Below are positions 1 to 12,050 of a DNA stretch of 64,000 bases, piece after piece. Position 1 is the stretch's first letter; the number at the start of each line of letters is the position of its first letter. The DNA is from Terebella lapidaria (Eukaryota; Annelida; Polychaeta; Terebellida; Terebellidae). The DNA is taken from positions 3,658,001 through 3,722,000 of the forward strand of contig OX424564.1 of NCBI GenBank assembly GCA_949152475.1, read 5' to 3'. A program made the position numbers and the translations under genes. The notes under the pieces were generated by a model. The model was not told the origin of the DNA. It made no database searches and saw nothing but the letters and a program-made list of their open reading frames with translations.

Positions 1-29
1 TTCATATAGTCCCGCACATCTTTTTTCAG

Positions 30-3000
30 TAGCTCGTGTACTGCACACCCCGCTACAAGCACACAAGGCACTGCATTTCAAGGAAGCCTTCTTGCACCTG
101 CAAGCTCTTTTGCACCCCTTTTTGCATCCGCATCGGAGGAGTTCACGTGAAGATTGACTTGCTTGAGGAAGTGTTGTCCACACTGGTTGCCAATGGCCAG
201 TAGGCTATTCTTCCAACCCCAGTCTGCGGCCGATGGTAGACGAGGGTCGGCCTCAAGCATTCGGCCCCAACAGTGACCACCTTGATAGACAGCCCTTGAG
301 ATGTGCAACAAAAGGGCATCTTTCGTTGGGGGAATGTCCTCCATCCGTCGTCCTTTTTTTACAAATAGGTCCTGACGTGCTTGATCAATGTCGAGTGCCT
401 CGCTTTTTCTGTTATAAAGCAGAACTGTGAATCTCTCGAGAATATGGATGTTGTTTGTTTCCAACGTGTGTGGTGATTGCGATAGTGCGAGGAATGCTGA
501 GGTTGCTTCATCGAATGATTTCCAAGTCTCCCATGCCGTCTTTTTCCCCTTCCACGAGAAAAATGAAACTGTGTCACACCCAGTGAATGCGTGAAACATT
601 GCCAATGCTTGTGCTCTCTGCGAGCCCATACTGTTAGCAATGGAATGAGCAGGAATATACCCCAAGTAATTTCCAGTGCCAAACGCAAGCCATATTTCCT
701 CTACACCTATTTTGGCAAATGAGGAGATTGCCAAAACCAGAACATCTGTGTCAACGGTACGCAGGAGGATTCTCTTGAAGCCTTGCTTGGCCGCATGAGC
801 CGTGTGGAGAAGAATGCGCGTGTCGGCCTCTTCGTGACTGCAAGGAGCAAGATTTGTGATGTCAGGATCTCCATTGCAGAAACTTCAGCACCGTGGGTGG
901 TGTAAAGTTGTTTGTTTGTAACGATTTTTGTAACTTGTTCTACCAGGAAGGAGAAAAGTTCTGACTTGTTTTCGTCGACTCGTAGAAATTGCTGCCAGTT
1001 GTTAGGGATAATGACCTCGCAACCTTGATTCTGGTACCTTTTCCACGTTTCAACCTTGTCTCTGATTTCAGACTATTGTTATCATAGCAGTCCCAAACCA
1101 CGTCCACTCGACTGGCCTTCTGCAGTTGGAATTCCACATATGGTAGAAAATTTTTCGCCGCATAATCACCGAAGGTTTTGACACCTGTTGGTTTCACCAT
1201 GTGAACAATAGCCGCACCATCCAGAATAATGACTTCGGTATCTGGAGCTTCTCTTTGCGTGCATCCTAATGCTTCGAGGCACGGCAGGACGTCTGCCTTA
1301 TTTCCTGAACGTAGTGCTCCTTGTTTCGATATTGACGGTGGATATGGTTGATTTTCATACTTGAAGAATTCTTGCATGTCACCTTCTCGCGTTTGGTAGG
1401 CAATGTACAACTGTGAAAATAAGGCGCAGTCACTTCTCAACTCTGCGACTCTCATCTTTGCATTGTCCTTCTCCCTTCCTGGAGTGCTGCTGAACAGTGT
1501 TAGCTTATTCTTTGGTATTCGTTCAGAAACAGCTTTGTGGCCTTGTAATCGTTCATCGACATAAGTTCGGTACTGTTCTTCTCCAACATTCTCAGCTTTC
1601 TTGACTACACTGACAACAGCTGGGCTGGCAATTTCCTTGCAGTGCAGTTTGTAGAGGTCCTTGCTCTCTTCAGCGAGTGGGTTACCCATGTCTTCAATCA
1701 CGTCTATGAGTGATTTGACCTTCTGTCGGAATGATGACTGGAAGCTTTGCGATTCTTTGTGGTGATGCATTGGAACAGGGCCCAACGTGACGTCCGTGCT
1801 GTTCTCAAACTCAGTAATAACACGAGCCAGTTCAGGACCAGCTACTGCCCAGCGTCTCAGCTTGTCCTTATTTTGTGTGAGTCCAATTGCTCCTCCATCA
1901 CCCTTGACAGTTTCGTTGTTCTGCTCATGTGCCTGATCAATTGCCATTGACGAAAACTTGTTGTGTGTTTTTTGCACAGTGAACTTGCCATCACAGAATG
2001 ATTCAAACACGGCTGGGTGACATTCATGCAGACTTGACATATCTCTAATGTGAACAGGTAGCCACCTCGCATAGTTTGTGTGATCCAAACTGAATGCCCA
2101 CGGTACTAGTCTCGTCAAGCAGTCTACATACATGGTGAAATCTGTCTCCCTCAAGGATCGTTCATAGCTCAGAAGTAGTAGTTCCAGATGCAAGGCTACA
2201 TACCAGAAGAGGAACTGTGGCTGCTCTGCTTTTTTATCGCTGCACCACTCATCGAAGGTTGATGATTGGTCAATTGTGTTGTCGATGTACTGCTTGTGTG
2301 CTCTTCTCAGTAAAATGTAAAGTGCACATGCAGTGACTTCATGGGCGTGTCTTGTGCGCTTCACATGGGCAACCTTCAAGAATGATTCAGCTGTTCCGAC
2401 AGTAGTGACTTCAGCCTGGACCAGAGCTTCTGTCCATCCACTGCTTTGCAGCCAGTCGTCGATCATTTCCATCACGAACATTTCGATGTGCAGACCTCCT
2501 AGAAGAATCACGAAGTGTCCCTCTCCATGTGTAGCTGGCCAGTTCCACAGAATGTGTTTGGCCAATATGTACAATGGTTGGTCAACTGTGATCACAAGAA
2601 TTTGACCAGGATTTAGCTCATGTTCGGCATTTCTAATCACATCCATGGAGTGGCGTATCATCGATACCGATTTGGAATCATCATGGAACAAAGGCAATAG
2701 TGCGGACAAGGCTGGGAACGGAACCTGAATCTGTGCGTTGTTAGCGTGAAACGCGGCCCAGGAGAGCGTGTTACCTACTCCTTCCACAATACTGGTCTCA
2801 ACCGAATCGATCCAACTAACGAGAGAAAATGTATCGTTGGTTAAGATACAAGTATGTGTGTAGGAAATCAACTTTCATGTATATATCATCAGCTTCTTTA
2901 CAATGTCAATGAGCATGATAAGCTGCAACATTTACACAAGTTGTATTCAGCAAATTGTGCAAATACTTACGGCTGAAGACTTTGAATACATTTAAAGTTA

Positions 3001-5075
3001 CACGAAATTGCACCACAAATTAACAATTAGAAAAATTGCATAGGATGGACAAATTGCTACAATTTCATGTTTCATATGTGCATTCGTCCATACCGTTTCT
3101 CAGCTTCAATAGCAGCATCAGCAGTTGCACCACTTCCCGTGAGTGGACCAAGTGATTTTGGGACGCTAGCATCTCTATCTCTAAGTTGTAACAGAGGAAC
3201 CATGGTGTAAGAAGTTGGAAGTTCCGAGACTTTGCGTGATTCTTTATCCAAATCCAGTGTGTGATCTCTCCTACGACAAACCCCATCGTCGGTGCTGCTC
3301 CGTTGTTGGAATAACGATATTGGAATAACGATATTCCTGTCCCATGGAATGAGTTTGATGCGCTGGTAGACGTTGGATTGTGGTCGATATTATCAACAGC
3401 TGCGGTTGTGAATATACCGCCTGTATGATTTTCAGGGCACACTACATCAACTTGACTGTACTGCTCACATACACGATTACCCAGTGCGGTGATGACGTTC
3501 ATTACTCTATCATAGGAAACAGACAGCCCCAGGTCAAAAAGGTGATTCACAAGTTCACGGCTGCGGGTTTGGGCGTGAATTTTAAGTCCAAGGTAGAGTG
3601 GCAACGGTGGCTCACGGTTTCGAGAGTGTCGTGGGGAGATGATTTCAACTCTCCGTTTAACATTACAGTTAAACTGCAGTAATTGGGATACACTCATTGT
3701 TGCTTGGGATGTTTCAGAAGACTGGGATTTCATATCTGAGCCGTCTAGGATCATACTCACCAAAGCCAAAAGGGACTTTGGTGTAGCCATTTTTTGACAT
3801 TCTGAATCGAAGCAACCTGTAAATACGCTCGTCGTACTCAACATGTCCCTTCTGACGATGTTTGCAGCTTTTGCTAGGCAGATAGCGTCTTCCTCTCGGT
3901 CGTATTCATGGGCTTTCTTTAGGGCCATTCCTGTGGCAAGCACGAAATAAGCGATGGGAACTGTTAAATTATATAATTCTCACGAAAAGACTTGCACGAA
4001 AAAAAATGCTACAGTCGTTGTTGGAAATGGATCTTTGTTGAGGGAGTAAAGTGTACATAATACCAATAGTATGTGGCTTGTAAAAGTCACCATGGTTATC
4101 ATTTGATTGACTTCAGTTGATAATAGTGTCTGGGGAATCTCAATACCGTTACATACCTTGAACACAAGCAACACATCTCGTCCTTCCAGGTAGTCAGTCA
4201 TGTCTGAGAAATGAGCGAGAATGCGTTTTTTCAAGTCGGTGCTGTGTACTGCAGGGTCTCCTGCCGTTTGCTGCATTGTTGAAGAGTACAGCTTCTTGAG
4301 ATGAGCCAGTTTGAAGACAGGTTCAACATTTTCATCATCACGAAGTTTCTCCATGTAAGAAATCAACTCTGCGAATGCTATGTCCTCATTTACTTTGTCT
4401 ATACTCTCGGCCATTTTGTTATTTTCTACACCACTACATCTGTTGTACAATGTAGCCAGACATCGTGCGTGATATTTCGCTCCATTTGCAATCAGATCAC
4501 CTGCACTCAAATTGGCGATGAGTCTCTCATCCATCAGTTTGTCAGCACATTGTCTGACGCGGCTGTCAACTTGGAGTGTTTTGACACCATGCAACACTTC
4601 TCCAGGTTAATATCCATTGCAGAGGAAGCATACTTCATCAGATGAAATGAATGCCGGTACTTGTTTATCAGCGCTCCTGGTGTACTTTTTATATGCGACA
4701 GGTTCGTCTTCAGCAGATGATTTTCGTATTCTCAGCTCTCAGTAAATTTGTTGTGTTGAACTTCATATTACAGCTTTGGTGCCACATCGCCTGGTGATGT
4801 ATTAATGTGTCCTCTATTCCTCGCCCGTCATCTAGTCTCCTTATATCTACCGGCATTGGCAATGCATTAAGGTTGTGGAACTGCAACAAATTATTTGCAA
4901 CTGTATGATATCCAGCCCCTTTGTCACTCCTGGTACTGTTTGCAGCACATTGCAGAGTTTCAGATGTCCGTTTTTGGCGAAATACACAGGCATTCCAGTC
5001 TGTAGTTTGTACTGGTTCAGATGTGCAAGTGTTATTCTCCAGTATACAAATTTTGGCTGCCATGTTGAATACCAC
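30..5075 (-). pseudogene. Decayed FEN1/XPG-like nuclease family gene (multi-copy invertebrate family)
   Basis: Five reading-frame blocks on the minus strand line up in order as one ancestral protein. From the N-terminus: a Cys/His segment (5075-4710, with DARRLDDG-like and WHQSC motifs), a CFLC pair near 4620, a helical segment (4597-4158), a block containing AAVDNIDHNPTS and SFHGTGISLFQ (3930-3094), a long block with HLNPGQ-like, SSMAIDQAHEQNN and VKGDGGAIGLTQN motifs (2815-1020), then EEADTR and LRTVDTDVLVLA (about 840-730), acidic motifs of a PIN/XPG nuclease core. A Cys-rich tail reading CGCKKGC...CRCKK follows near 150-40. One intron is clean: donor after 3094, acceptor before 2815, joining EKR to WIDSVETS. 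The copy is broken: an in-frame TAA near 4608 and frame changes near 4725, 3240, 1020, 870 and 155, and the 4157/3930 junction does not keep frame. I know the family as uncharacterised multi-copy genes in cnidarians and molluscs; its function is unknown. Confidence 0.8.
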
Positions 5076-5289
5076 AACTTTTCACGACTTTTCGACTTTT
5101 TAGTCCACAACTTTTCACGATGTCATAAAAACATTGTACAGTATCCACAAATACCGTGTCACCAAATTCACATGCATGTGGGGATTTCAATGCTCAATGC
5201 AACAATGATGCATGGTAACACTTGGATACTAACGTTTTTTTGTCTTAATATCAGCATTCTCTGGCTTTTGAGCCAATCATGGAGTTGGT

Positions 5290-5925
5290 AGGTACTGGCG
5301 GTGACAAATGAATGAGTATTGAATAGTAGTGTTAAAGGCCAAATTTGGGACATTGGTTGCCATGGTAACACAGTTGTGGGGTCCCCTTTGATTTTATTGT
5401 TTTCAAAACATTATGATTGAATTCCTTGACCCTGAAAATATAGGGATAGACACCAATTTGACTCCGATGGGTATAGTCATTGTGAATATATAGAAGAAAA
5501 TGTGTTTTTCAATAATGGCGGAAACAAAATGACCGCCAAGGACTTCACATGACTATCTGGTGACTTTTTACAGTCTGAAAATATAAAGTATGTAGGTTTT
5601 GGCAATTGCGCAGTCAATTGTGCTACAAATGAATAAGTATTGAATAGTAATGCTAAAGGCCAAATTTGGGATATATGTTGCCATGGCAACACGATTGTGG
5701 GGTCCCCTTTATTTTTTTTGTTTTCAAAACATTATGATTGACTTTCTTGACCCTGAAAATATAGAAATAGACACCAATTTGACTTCGATAGATTCATTCA
5801 TTGCGAAGATATGGGGGAAAATGTGTTTTTTGATAATGGCGGAAACAAAATGGCCGCCAAAGACGTCACATACATTTTTCACAATGGCTCCACATCTGAA
5901 AATGTTCAGTAGGTAGTGTTTGACA
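5290..5925. repeat. Two-copy tandem duplication, ~310-bp unit
   Basis: The stretch 5290-5600 and the stretch 5600-5925 share the same order of landmarks: a 'gtattgaatagta' start, 'aaggccaaatttggga', 'ttgccatgg', 'gtggggtcccctt', 'aaaacattatgattga', 'gacaccaatttgact', and 'aatggcggaaacaaaatg'. Divergence is moderate. The sequence 5110-5290 has no recognisable gene. Confidence 0.8.
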
Positions 5926-6092
5926 GATGTGCCGATTTTCATGTTTTTATGACAAAACCCACGTTTTTTCACGAAACGCCTGGACTATATGGTCCAATAA
6001 CCTATTGGCATGGCGTTGCGTCCGTCGTTGGTGTTGTTGTCCGTCCACATTTTTATCTTTAAAGTTTACAGTTCAATCTTTCTGAAATTTAA

Positions 6093-6458
6093 TGGGGGCG
6101 AGATGGCCGAGATGGGGGCGAGGTTGGGGGCGAGATGGCCGAGTGGTTACGTGCGATCGCTTAGTCGCTCAATTTGAACCAACAGCTATCGCCGACGTGG
6201 GTTCGATCCTACGTCGGGCCGCATGTGCGGTAATTGTAGGGGGATTTTCTCCCTGCCCTCACAACTGGCAGTGTGCCCGTGACTCGGATATCACGTAGAA
6301 TGGCGGTCCCATCTCTAAAAAATGTTGCAAAGGGATGTAAAAGACCCCTCTGAGAACGACATGTACCCTGGCAGTGACCACTCTCAGAGGACTAAATTCC
6401 AAACTGTGAAGCGCTTTGAGAATGTGTGTAACGTTGATAAAGCGCTATATAAGAACCG

Positions 6459-6491
<33 letters not shown>
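6093..6491 (+). mobile_element. tRNA-derived SINE with LINE-like 3' tail
   Basis: The head carries a perfect RNA polymerase III A box (TGGCCGAGTGG, 6136-6146) and B box (GGTTCGATCC, 6200-6209), as in Leu/Ser-type tRNAs. The 'gggggcgagatggccgag' start is partly repeated at 6094-6140. The body ends with 'aaagcgctatataagaacc' and an ATT run. AAATT flanks both sides (6085-6089 and 6492-6496), a likely target-site duplication. The host sequence, 'ctgaaatt' then 'gcacaaaa', is uninterrupted in the related copy at 40.37 kb, which confirms a clean insertion. Confidence 0.88.
6459..6491. repeat. (ATT)n microsatellite, SINE tail
   Basis: About eleven ATT units form the 3' tail of the SINE. Tails of this kind are typical of SINEs copied by CR1/L2-type machinery. 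Confidence 0.95.
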
Positions 6492-6493
<2 letters not shown>

Positions 6494-7621
6494 ATTGTGC
6501 ACAAAAAATGCCTAAAAATATTTCAAGAAGGGGATAGTGGCCATTTTCGACGAAAAATGGCCAATTTCTGACTTTGGCCATTTTCTCGAAAACTGTCCAG
6601 ACTGTTTGGAGATTTTTGTTTCAAAAGATTCCCCTCATACACTACCTCTGTGACATCTATTATGTCTATTATAAGATTTATTGCCCTTGAATTGCAGGTG
6701 TGCGTGTGTTGGCTATTTTTATTCAGTCGGTGGGTCCCAAATGGAACTTTCCCATGTTAAATTCTCCGATGCTTTATAATGAGACACATTATGCCCAACA
6801 TCTCACTTAATATTGATATTAGAAACTAGGAATCAATTGTAAACACATTCATGACCTTGAATTTGACCTTTAACCCCATTCTCACGGTCAGAGCACAAAT
6901 GGCTAATATCTCGCTTATTATTGACATTACAGCTTAGGAATCAATTGTGCATATATAGGAAATGATATTGTCCGAATATTCTGATGACCTAGAATTTGAT
7001 CTTCGATCTCATTATCATTGTCAGGGCACAAAATGACTAATATATCGATTATTATCGACTTTACAGCTTGGGAATAAATTGGGGACGTATAGGAAATGAT
7101 GTATGGCAAATATTTAATGTCGCTTATTTTCGACATTACAGGTTAGGAATCAATTGTGCATATTAAAGAAGTGATATTAGGCTAAATATTTCCATGAATT
7201 TCAACTTGACCGTTGACTTTACTTTCAATGTTAGAGCACAACATGGCTATTATCTCGCTTATTATCGACTTTACAGCTGAGGAATCAATTGTTAACACAT
7301 AGGAAATTGTTGAAAATTGTCAAGACCTTCAATTTGACCTTTGACGTTGTTTTCAAGGTCACAAAACTAAATGGCTAATATTCTAATGACGCTTAAATTG
7401 ACCTTTGAATTCATTTTCGAAGTGACAGGAAGAAAATGCTCATATCCCTCTCATTATTGAAGTTACAGCCTAGCAATCAATTGTGAACATATAGGAAGTG
7501 ATAAATGCTGAATAATCTTGTGACATTGAATTTGAATATATACAAATTTATTGTCCGATAACCTATCTTAGCCCTTGGGCTAAATTTTAAAGTTATGAAT
7601 CCTATTCCTGTTATTTCCCAG

Positions 7622-8140
7622 GCTGCTATGCTTTTTGGTGTTACATGCTTTTCCTGGGCTCCCTGAGCGGTAAGTTAGGAGAGCATGTCTGCAGACCCTT
7701 CCTCTGCCAGTTCGCTTTCACCACCGCCATGAGGACCAAAGCACGAACCATATATAAAATCAAGGTAATGCGAGAGCGAGAAATCAGGCAAAGAAGTATG
7801 CATTGTATACCTTTATCAATAGAGTAGATCTTGATGATTATGGTCATAATATCTTCGTAATTTTTCTAGTTCGATTCGCTATTCGAGTACTTCGATATTC
7901 AATTATTATATTATATTGTTCTGTATGATATTATTCTAGGGTTCGATACTCGAGGACGCATTCTGTGCCTGTTGCTGTCCGTGTTGCGCGATGACCCAGA
8001 TTGGAGGGAGATCAACATTACAGGCCCCGAGTGACCGGGTGAGGGCCCCGACTGAACGGGTGAGGACCGCTCCACGTGCTCGGAGCCGAGACACTGGTGT
8101 GATCCAGGGGATGGAGTTTCTGTCAGATTGTGTAACATAA
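7622..8140 (+). CDS. PLAC8-family protein, last two exons (5' end not found)
   Basis: Exon 7622-7764 lies between the acceptor 'ttatttcccag' and the donor 'atcaag|gtaatg'. Exon 7940-8140 follows the acceptor 'attattctag' and ends at TAA 8138-8140. Joined in phase 0 they read CYAFWCYMLFLGSLSGKLGE, then HVCRPF..., then RTKARTIYKIK|GSILEDAFCACCCPCCAMTQ. This matches the PLAC8/cornifelin Cys-rich domain: CxxxWCY, GE-C-P, RTKxRxxYxIxGSIxED and the C-CCPCC cluster followed by Q. The C-terminal tail has two seven-residue repeats (APSDRVR, APTERVR) from a 21-bp duplication. A polyadenylation hexamer AATAAA lies at 8230-8235. The first exon shown enters with two bases of a split codon, so at least one upstream exon is required. 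I could not find it between 5.1 and 7.6 kb, which is filled by repeats. PLAC8 proteins are small Cys-rich, mostly membrane-associated proteins; the role here is unknown. Confidence 0.8.
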
Positions 8141-9110
8141 GAAATTATTATTGACGTACCCTTCCGCTATATTAAGCCTATACATGTAGTAGATCTGTAA
8201 ATTAATGAATAGTGAAATTAACTATGAATAATAAAATTGTTTGCCATATACTCTGATAATATCGTTATTTAATATCATTTGTGAAAGTTTATATGTGAGT
8301 GAATTAGCATCGAAATAACCACAAACCAAATCATTTATGCAGTTCATACAATGTGTACTTAAAATATGCACAAATACATTGTAAAACTCGTGTAAACAGG
8401 TACGTAATCAGGTATATATGCATAGCGATACGTTTATTATTATTTTTTTGCTGTTGTTATAAAAAATATAATTATAATGTTATAAAAAAATATCCAGATA
8501 TAAAATTTTCCAGATAACAAGAGAGAATGGGAATTATTATTTTTGTGTTTCGCGATACTGCGAGACTGGGTTTATTAATGTCATACATACACCCTTTCGG
8601 ATGATCCATGCACGCTTCCATAAGTTTCCAATAAACTAACCCAATAACATTCCTTCGTTGTGTTCTCAGTATTTTCATTGAAATAAACATCAACAACATG
8701 TGCTGTATGCTGTAGCGGATTAGATTTGTGTGTAACGTGAATACCATAACATATTCCAAAAAATCTCATTTATACATAGTCATGTGATGAGAATAGTAAT
8801 AAGGAAACATCAAGTAAACATAGTAGCGGAGATTTGATTCACCAAATTAACAAAATATCGTGGGAATTTAATCCTATAATTGTTCTTTATCCATTGAAGA
8901 ACCATGGAACAGCGTACTGGACGCCGACAATCTTAAGAAATATTGCATTGTCTGTCATAATGTTACTAAAAAGTTGACATATTATGTAATTTGGGAAGAG
9001 GAACTCGACAAGCAGATGCGTCTGAACTGTTGTTACGAACAAATTGATATATATGTATGGATGCGTTTAACATATCCTCAATATGTCATTCTTTAAGAGG
9101 GTATAAATAT
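8141..9110. other. No recognisable gene
   Basis: AT-rich sequence, apart from the PLAC8 3'UTR at its start. No splice-bounded frame or known repeat was seen. The minus-strand frame at 8472-8759 resembles nothing I know and is judged chance. Confidence 0.5.
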
Positions 9111-9121
9111 AGCATGAGCCA

Positions 9122-9430
9122 ATGTCTTGGTTCTCTACTAGAGCTCTCTGTAATGTCATCGTGAGAGAACCAGCAGGTGTCCCACTGTCCCATACCAGAC
9201 ACGTCCCTGTCGAGTCTGTTTGTCAAGACGCCACCCCTAGCAGCATCCGGCTAGAGAAGGATGTCCTCGTGGTGTCTGTCAGTCTGGTTGTCTTGACACT
9301 AACAAGCCTCCGGCAGAGTCCTCAAGGCCACGTGTAGACCACATCAAACTCATTAGTATCTGTTGTGCTGGGATTTATAGGATGTCCGGATGTAACATTT
9401 CAATCACTTCAATCACAGTGGACAACAACA
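9122..9430. repeat. Diverged duplicate of 11.94-12.05 kb
   Basis: The part 9286-9410 ('ttgacactaa...cctc', 'aaactcattagtatctgt', 'ttataggatgtccgg') matches 11950-12035 ('ttgacactaatg', 'aaactcgttagtatttgt', 'ttataggatttccgg') in the same order and strand. A 71-residue open frame covers 9122-9337, but the copy does not conserve it. Confidence 0.6.
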
Positions 9431-9499
9431 AACACACCGCTACGTTATGTATGAATGCGTACATCTAGTGACATCAGTTGCCAAATAAAACTCTACAAA

Positions 9500-10550
9500 T
9501 TCAGTATTTAACATCCAACTGAAATGTGTTGTGTTAAGTTAGAAAACTGAGATAAAGTTTCTTTTTGATCTATGAATGTAACAGAAAGTCTAACTCAAGA
9601 TCAGCACTGAATTATCCACATGTAATTTTCCGTTTGAAAGTGCAAATATCTATATATCCAATCTTTAACTTTAAATATGGTAGGGGTTTAATCTATATCT
9701 TCCTTCATGAATGATGTGTTTACAACTATAACAGACAAAGAAATGACCTTGGTAATGTGACTGGCGGTGTGGTTTCTGTTAAGGCCCGGACGAGTCGACG
9801 GGTACCCGAATTCGGGGCGGGTCAAACAATTACCCGGGTCGGAGTTTCAATACCCGTACCCGAGAACGAATAAGGATATAGTTTTTGTTTTGAAAATTTG
9901 CGATAAACGCTAGTAAAATCACAATAATGACAAGAAATTCATGGGTAAAATTTTTTTATGAGATCTTGTGATCTCTTTCAAACTTGAAAATAAACACCAA
10001 CGAAACAAATACTACCGGTATCACATTATATGTGTCAAAGATCGATGACTGGCGTTTACGTTTTACAAATTGCTCGTATTTGCTCCAATGATTCCCGTAC
10101 GTCACATTCAGTTAAGTTCACGTGTTTATTATGAAATATAGTTTCCAAAAAATATTGCCTGTTTTCGAAGGCAGCTGCTTTAATCTCTCCACCTTAAGGG
10201 TAAACAAATGCACCCTGTATGTGTAAATGTAGCATGCACTAAATCCTTATAGTTTTGTGCATATATTTCCGCTGATACTTTAGTATTATTCGGATTTGAC
10301 TACTCACACTGATTTTGTAAAATTCGTCCATGGATTCGGTCTTGGAATATGAATTCGTCTGTTTGTCAGTATCATTTCTACTTTCTCAGACGTATATACA
10401 GAGGTATCAATCACGTAAGAAAACAAACTAATATCATGCGAACGTTCACGCCTGCGTATTGGTAGCAAGCTCGCACTTTCCTGTGTGTTCTTGTTGAGTT
10501 GATGGTAATTATAATTCCTATCATAAAGCCTTTTCAAATGAATGGCAATA
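9500..10550. other. No recognisable gene
   Basis: This stretch holds no recognised exon or element. A short GC-richer patch near 9780-9850 ('cccggacgagtcgacgggtacccg') stands out in composition but is not identified. Confidence 0.4.
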
Positions 10551-10559
10551 CCATCGAAC

Positions 10560-11330
10560 TGATTTTTCTATAACGGAAACTTCCGAATAATGACCCCGGA
10601 ATCGGAATATGGAAGATCAAAGTCGTCGAGTCTCCCCCTAATAAATATCATAAGTCTAGTCATCTCTTTAAGTACAATATATATAGGTATGGGTATAAAG
10701 CCATCAAAGAAATGGTGAGGATATTCTGAGTGAGTGTCAGGCGGCTTTATATATCGGTCTTTGAGGAGTAGAATTGGCTTCGGGTATTTCTTGATGCTCT
10801 GAACAATGAATGGATGAGATATGTCAACTTAATCAGTTAGATATATATGCTCAATTGGTAGCTAAATTATCCCTCGGGTAGCAAGCTGAGCTGCCGAGAA
10901 GGCGTTTTGGATCATGATATTGTCAGCTTCGAGTGACATAATCCTTGGACGGATTTCTGTGAAACCAAATCTCAAAGTAATAAGTTGAGGGTACCTCAAG
11001 AATATCGAGTTGCAGTGACGTGCCAAAGGTATGTTATCCGCCGTAATTTATATCAGAAGAATATTTAAACAGTAACCTACGGGCATTGGGCATCTGTTAG
11101 GACCTGAATAATATTGTTGCATTGTAGCAGTTCACAAAAAGTGTGTTTGTGTGTGTTTATAACATATACGATACACAACAAATTGCCATACAATTTAATA
11201 CGTGTCAGGATTACTGCCAAGCACACATTGGTGTTGATGGTATTCATTATATAATTATAGTCCGGCTATTCTGGTCGTGAAATATTGTGATGAACTCGTT
11301 GGTACACAATGGTAAGGTTCGTATAGTAGG
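10560..11330. repeat. Segmental duplicate of 34.97-35.64 kb
   Basis: Shared landmarks in the same order are 'aatgaccccggaatc'/'aataaccccaattc', 'gaagatcaaag', 'gccatcaaagaaatg', 'gatcatgatattgtcag'/'gatcctgataatattgttag', 'atcgagttgcagtgac'/'atcaagttgcagcaac', and 'actcgttggtac'/'acttgttggtac'. The minus-strand peptide ISLMALYPYLY... resembles ISLMALISIPLY... in the other copy, so an old exon may lie here, but this copy has stops. Confidence 0.65.
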
Positions 11331-11939
11331 CTATTATTATGTATTAACCATAGTAATCAATATTTAATGAAAACATTTCACATTCACATTGCTGATTTAT
11401 TTAATACGAGAGCAAATCAATATATACATGATGCACTCTCACAGACGATGTGCTGAATGAAAACTACCACAAAACTGGTCAACATTATCGCTGTAGTTGG
11501 CACCACGTGAGCCTCAACATCTGATCACAAACTATGGAATTCATCATTTCTCACCCAGCAGGTTGTTATACACTGTGATTATCTCTGCAACTAATGAATG
11601 TTGACTCCACATGAGGCGCACCAGACTGGAACATTATTTGGCGTTTGATGGTTAGCATTTTCTTGTGTATGTCTCTACGACATGGATAATGAGCGGAGAA
11701 GCCATGTCAAGGTCATAAACTGATACAGAAGAATAAAATATGGGTCATTTCGGTAAACAAGCCCTGTGTAAAACACGTCAGAGAGAGATAACGAGCATGT
11801 GTTCTATACAAGACACCGAGACGCCAGCCCGATCGAGGAGTGGAGTGAATGACGTCCTTATGTAAACCTCAGGCGATCAAGGTGATGGCATAATCTATGC
11901 ATTGCCAAGGTGATGGGCGGTGTGTTGTTGTCGTTTGGG

Positions 11940-12050
11940 TTGCTTTTGACACTAATGAACCTCATTGAAGTCCTCATGACCAAAGCTAAACTCGTTAGTA
12001 TTTGTCGTTCGGAAAATTATAGGATTTCCGGGAGTGACACTTCAGACAAC
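11940..12050. repeat. Diverged duplicate of 9.29-9.41 kb
   Basis: Second copy of the segment described at 9122-9430. The sequence on to 12600 holds nothing else I recognise. Confidence 0.6.

Larger units (their letters stand above)
5979..7588 (+). mobile_element. Non-autonomous DNA element with ~130-bp internal repeats (copy 1)
   Basis: The left end reads ggactatatggtccaataac and then the 'ggcgttgcgtccgtcg' block that also starts copies at 40.3 and 61.6 kb. The right end is 'ccgataacctatcttagcccttgggct'. Internal units contain 'cttattatcgactttacagc', 'ggaatcaattgt', 'aggaaatgat' and degenerate 'gaccttgaatttgacctttgac'. No transposase frame is present. A SINE has inserted near the left end. 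The right end lies only about 33 bp upstream of the PLAC8 exon at 7622. Confidence 0.75.

Noticed and set aside
6126..6215. Functional tRNA gene (perfect A and B boxes)
   Set aside because: The A-B spacing and body match a SINE head, the 3' side runs into a SINE body and ATT tail, and no acceptor-stem pairing is evident.
5979..7588. Helitron assignment for the ~130-bp-repeat family
   Set aside because: Terminal hairpins are suggestive, but no TC...CTRR ends or A/T insertion sites could be confirmed and the two ends share an inverted GGTTACCGGAC; the class is left open.
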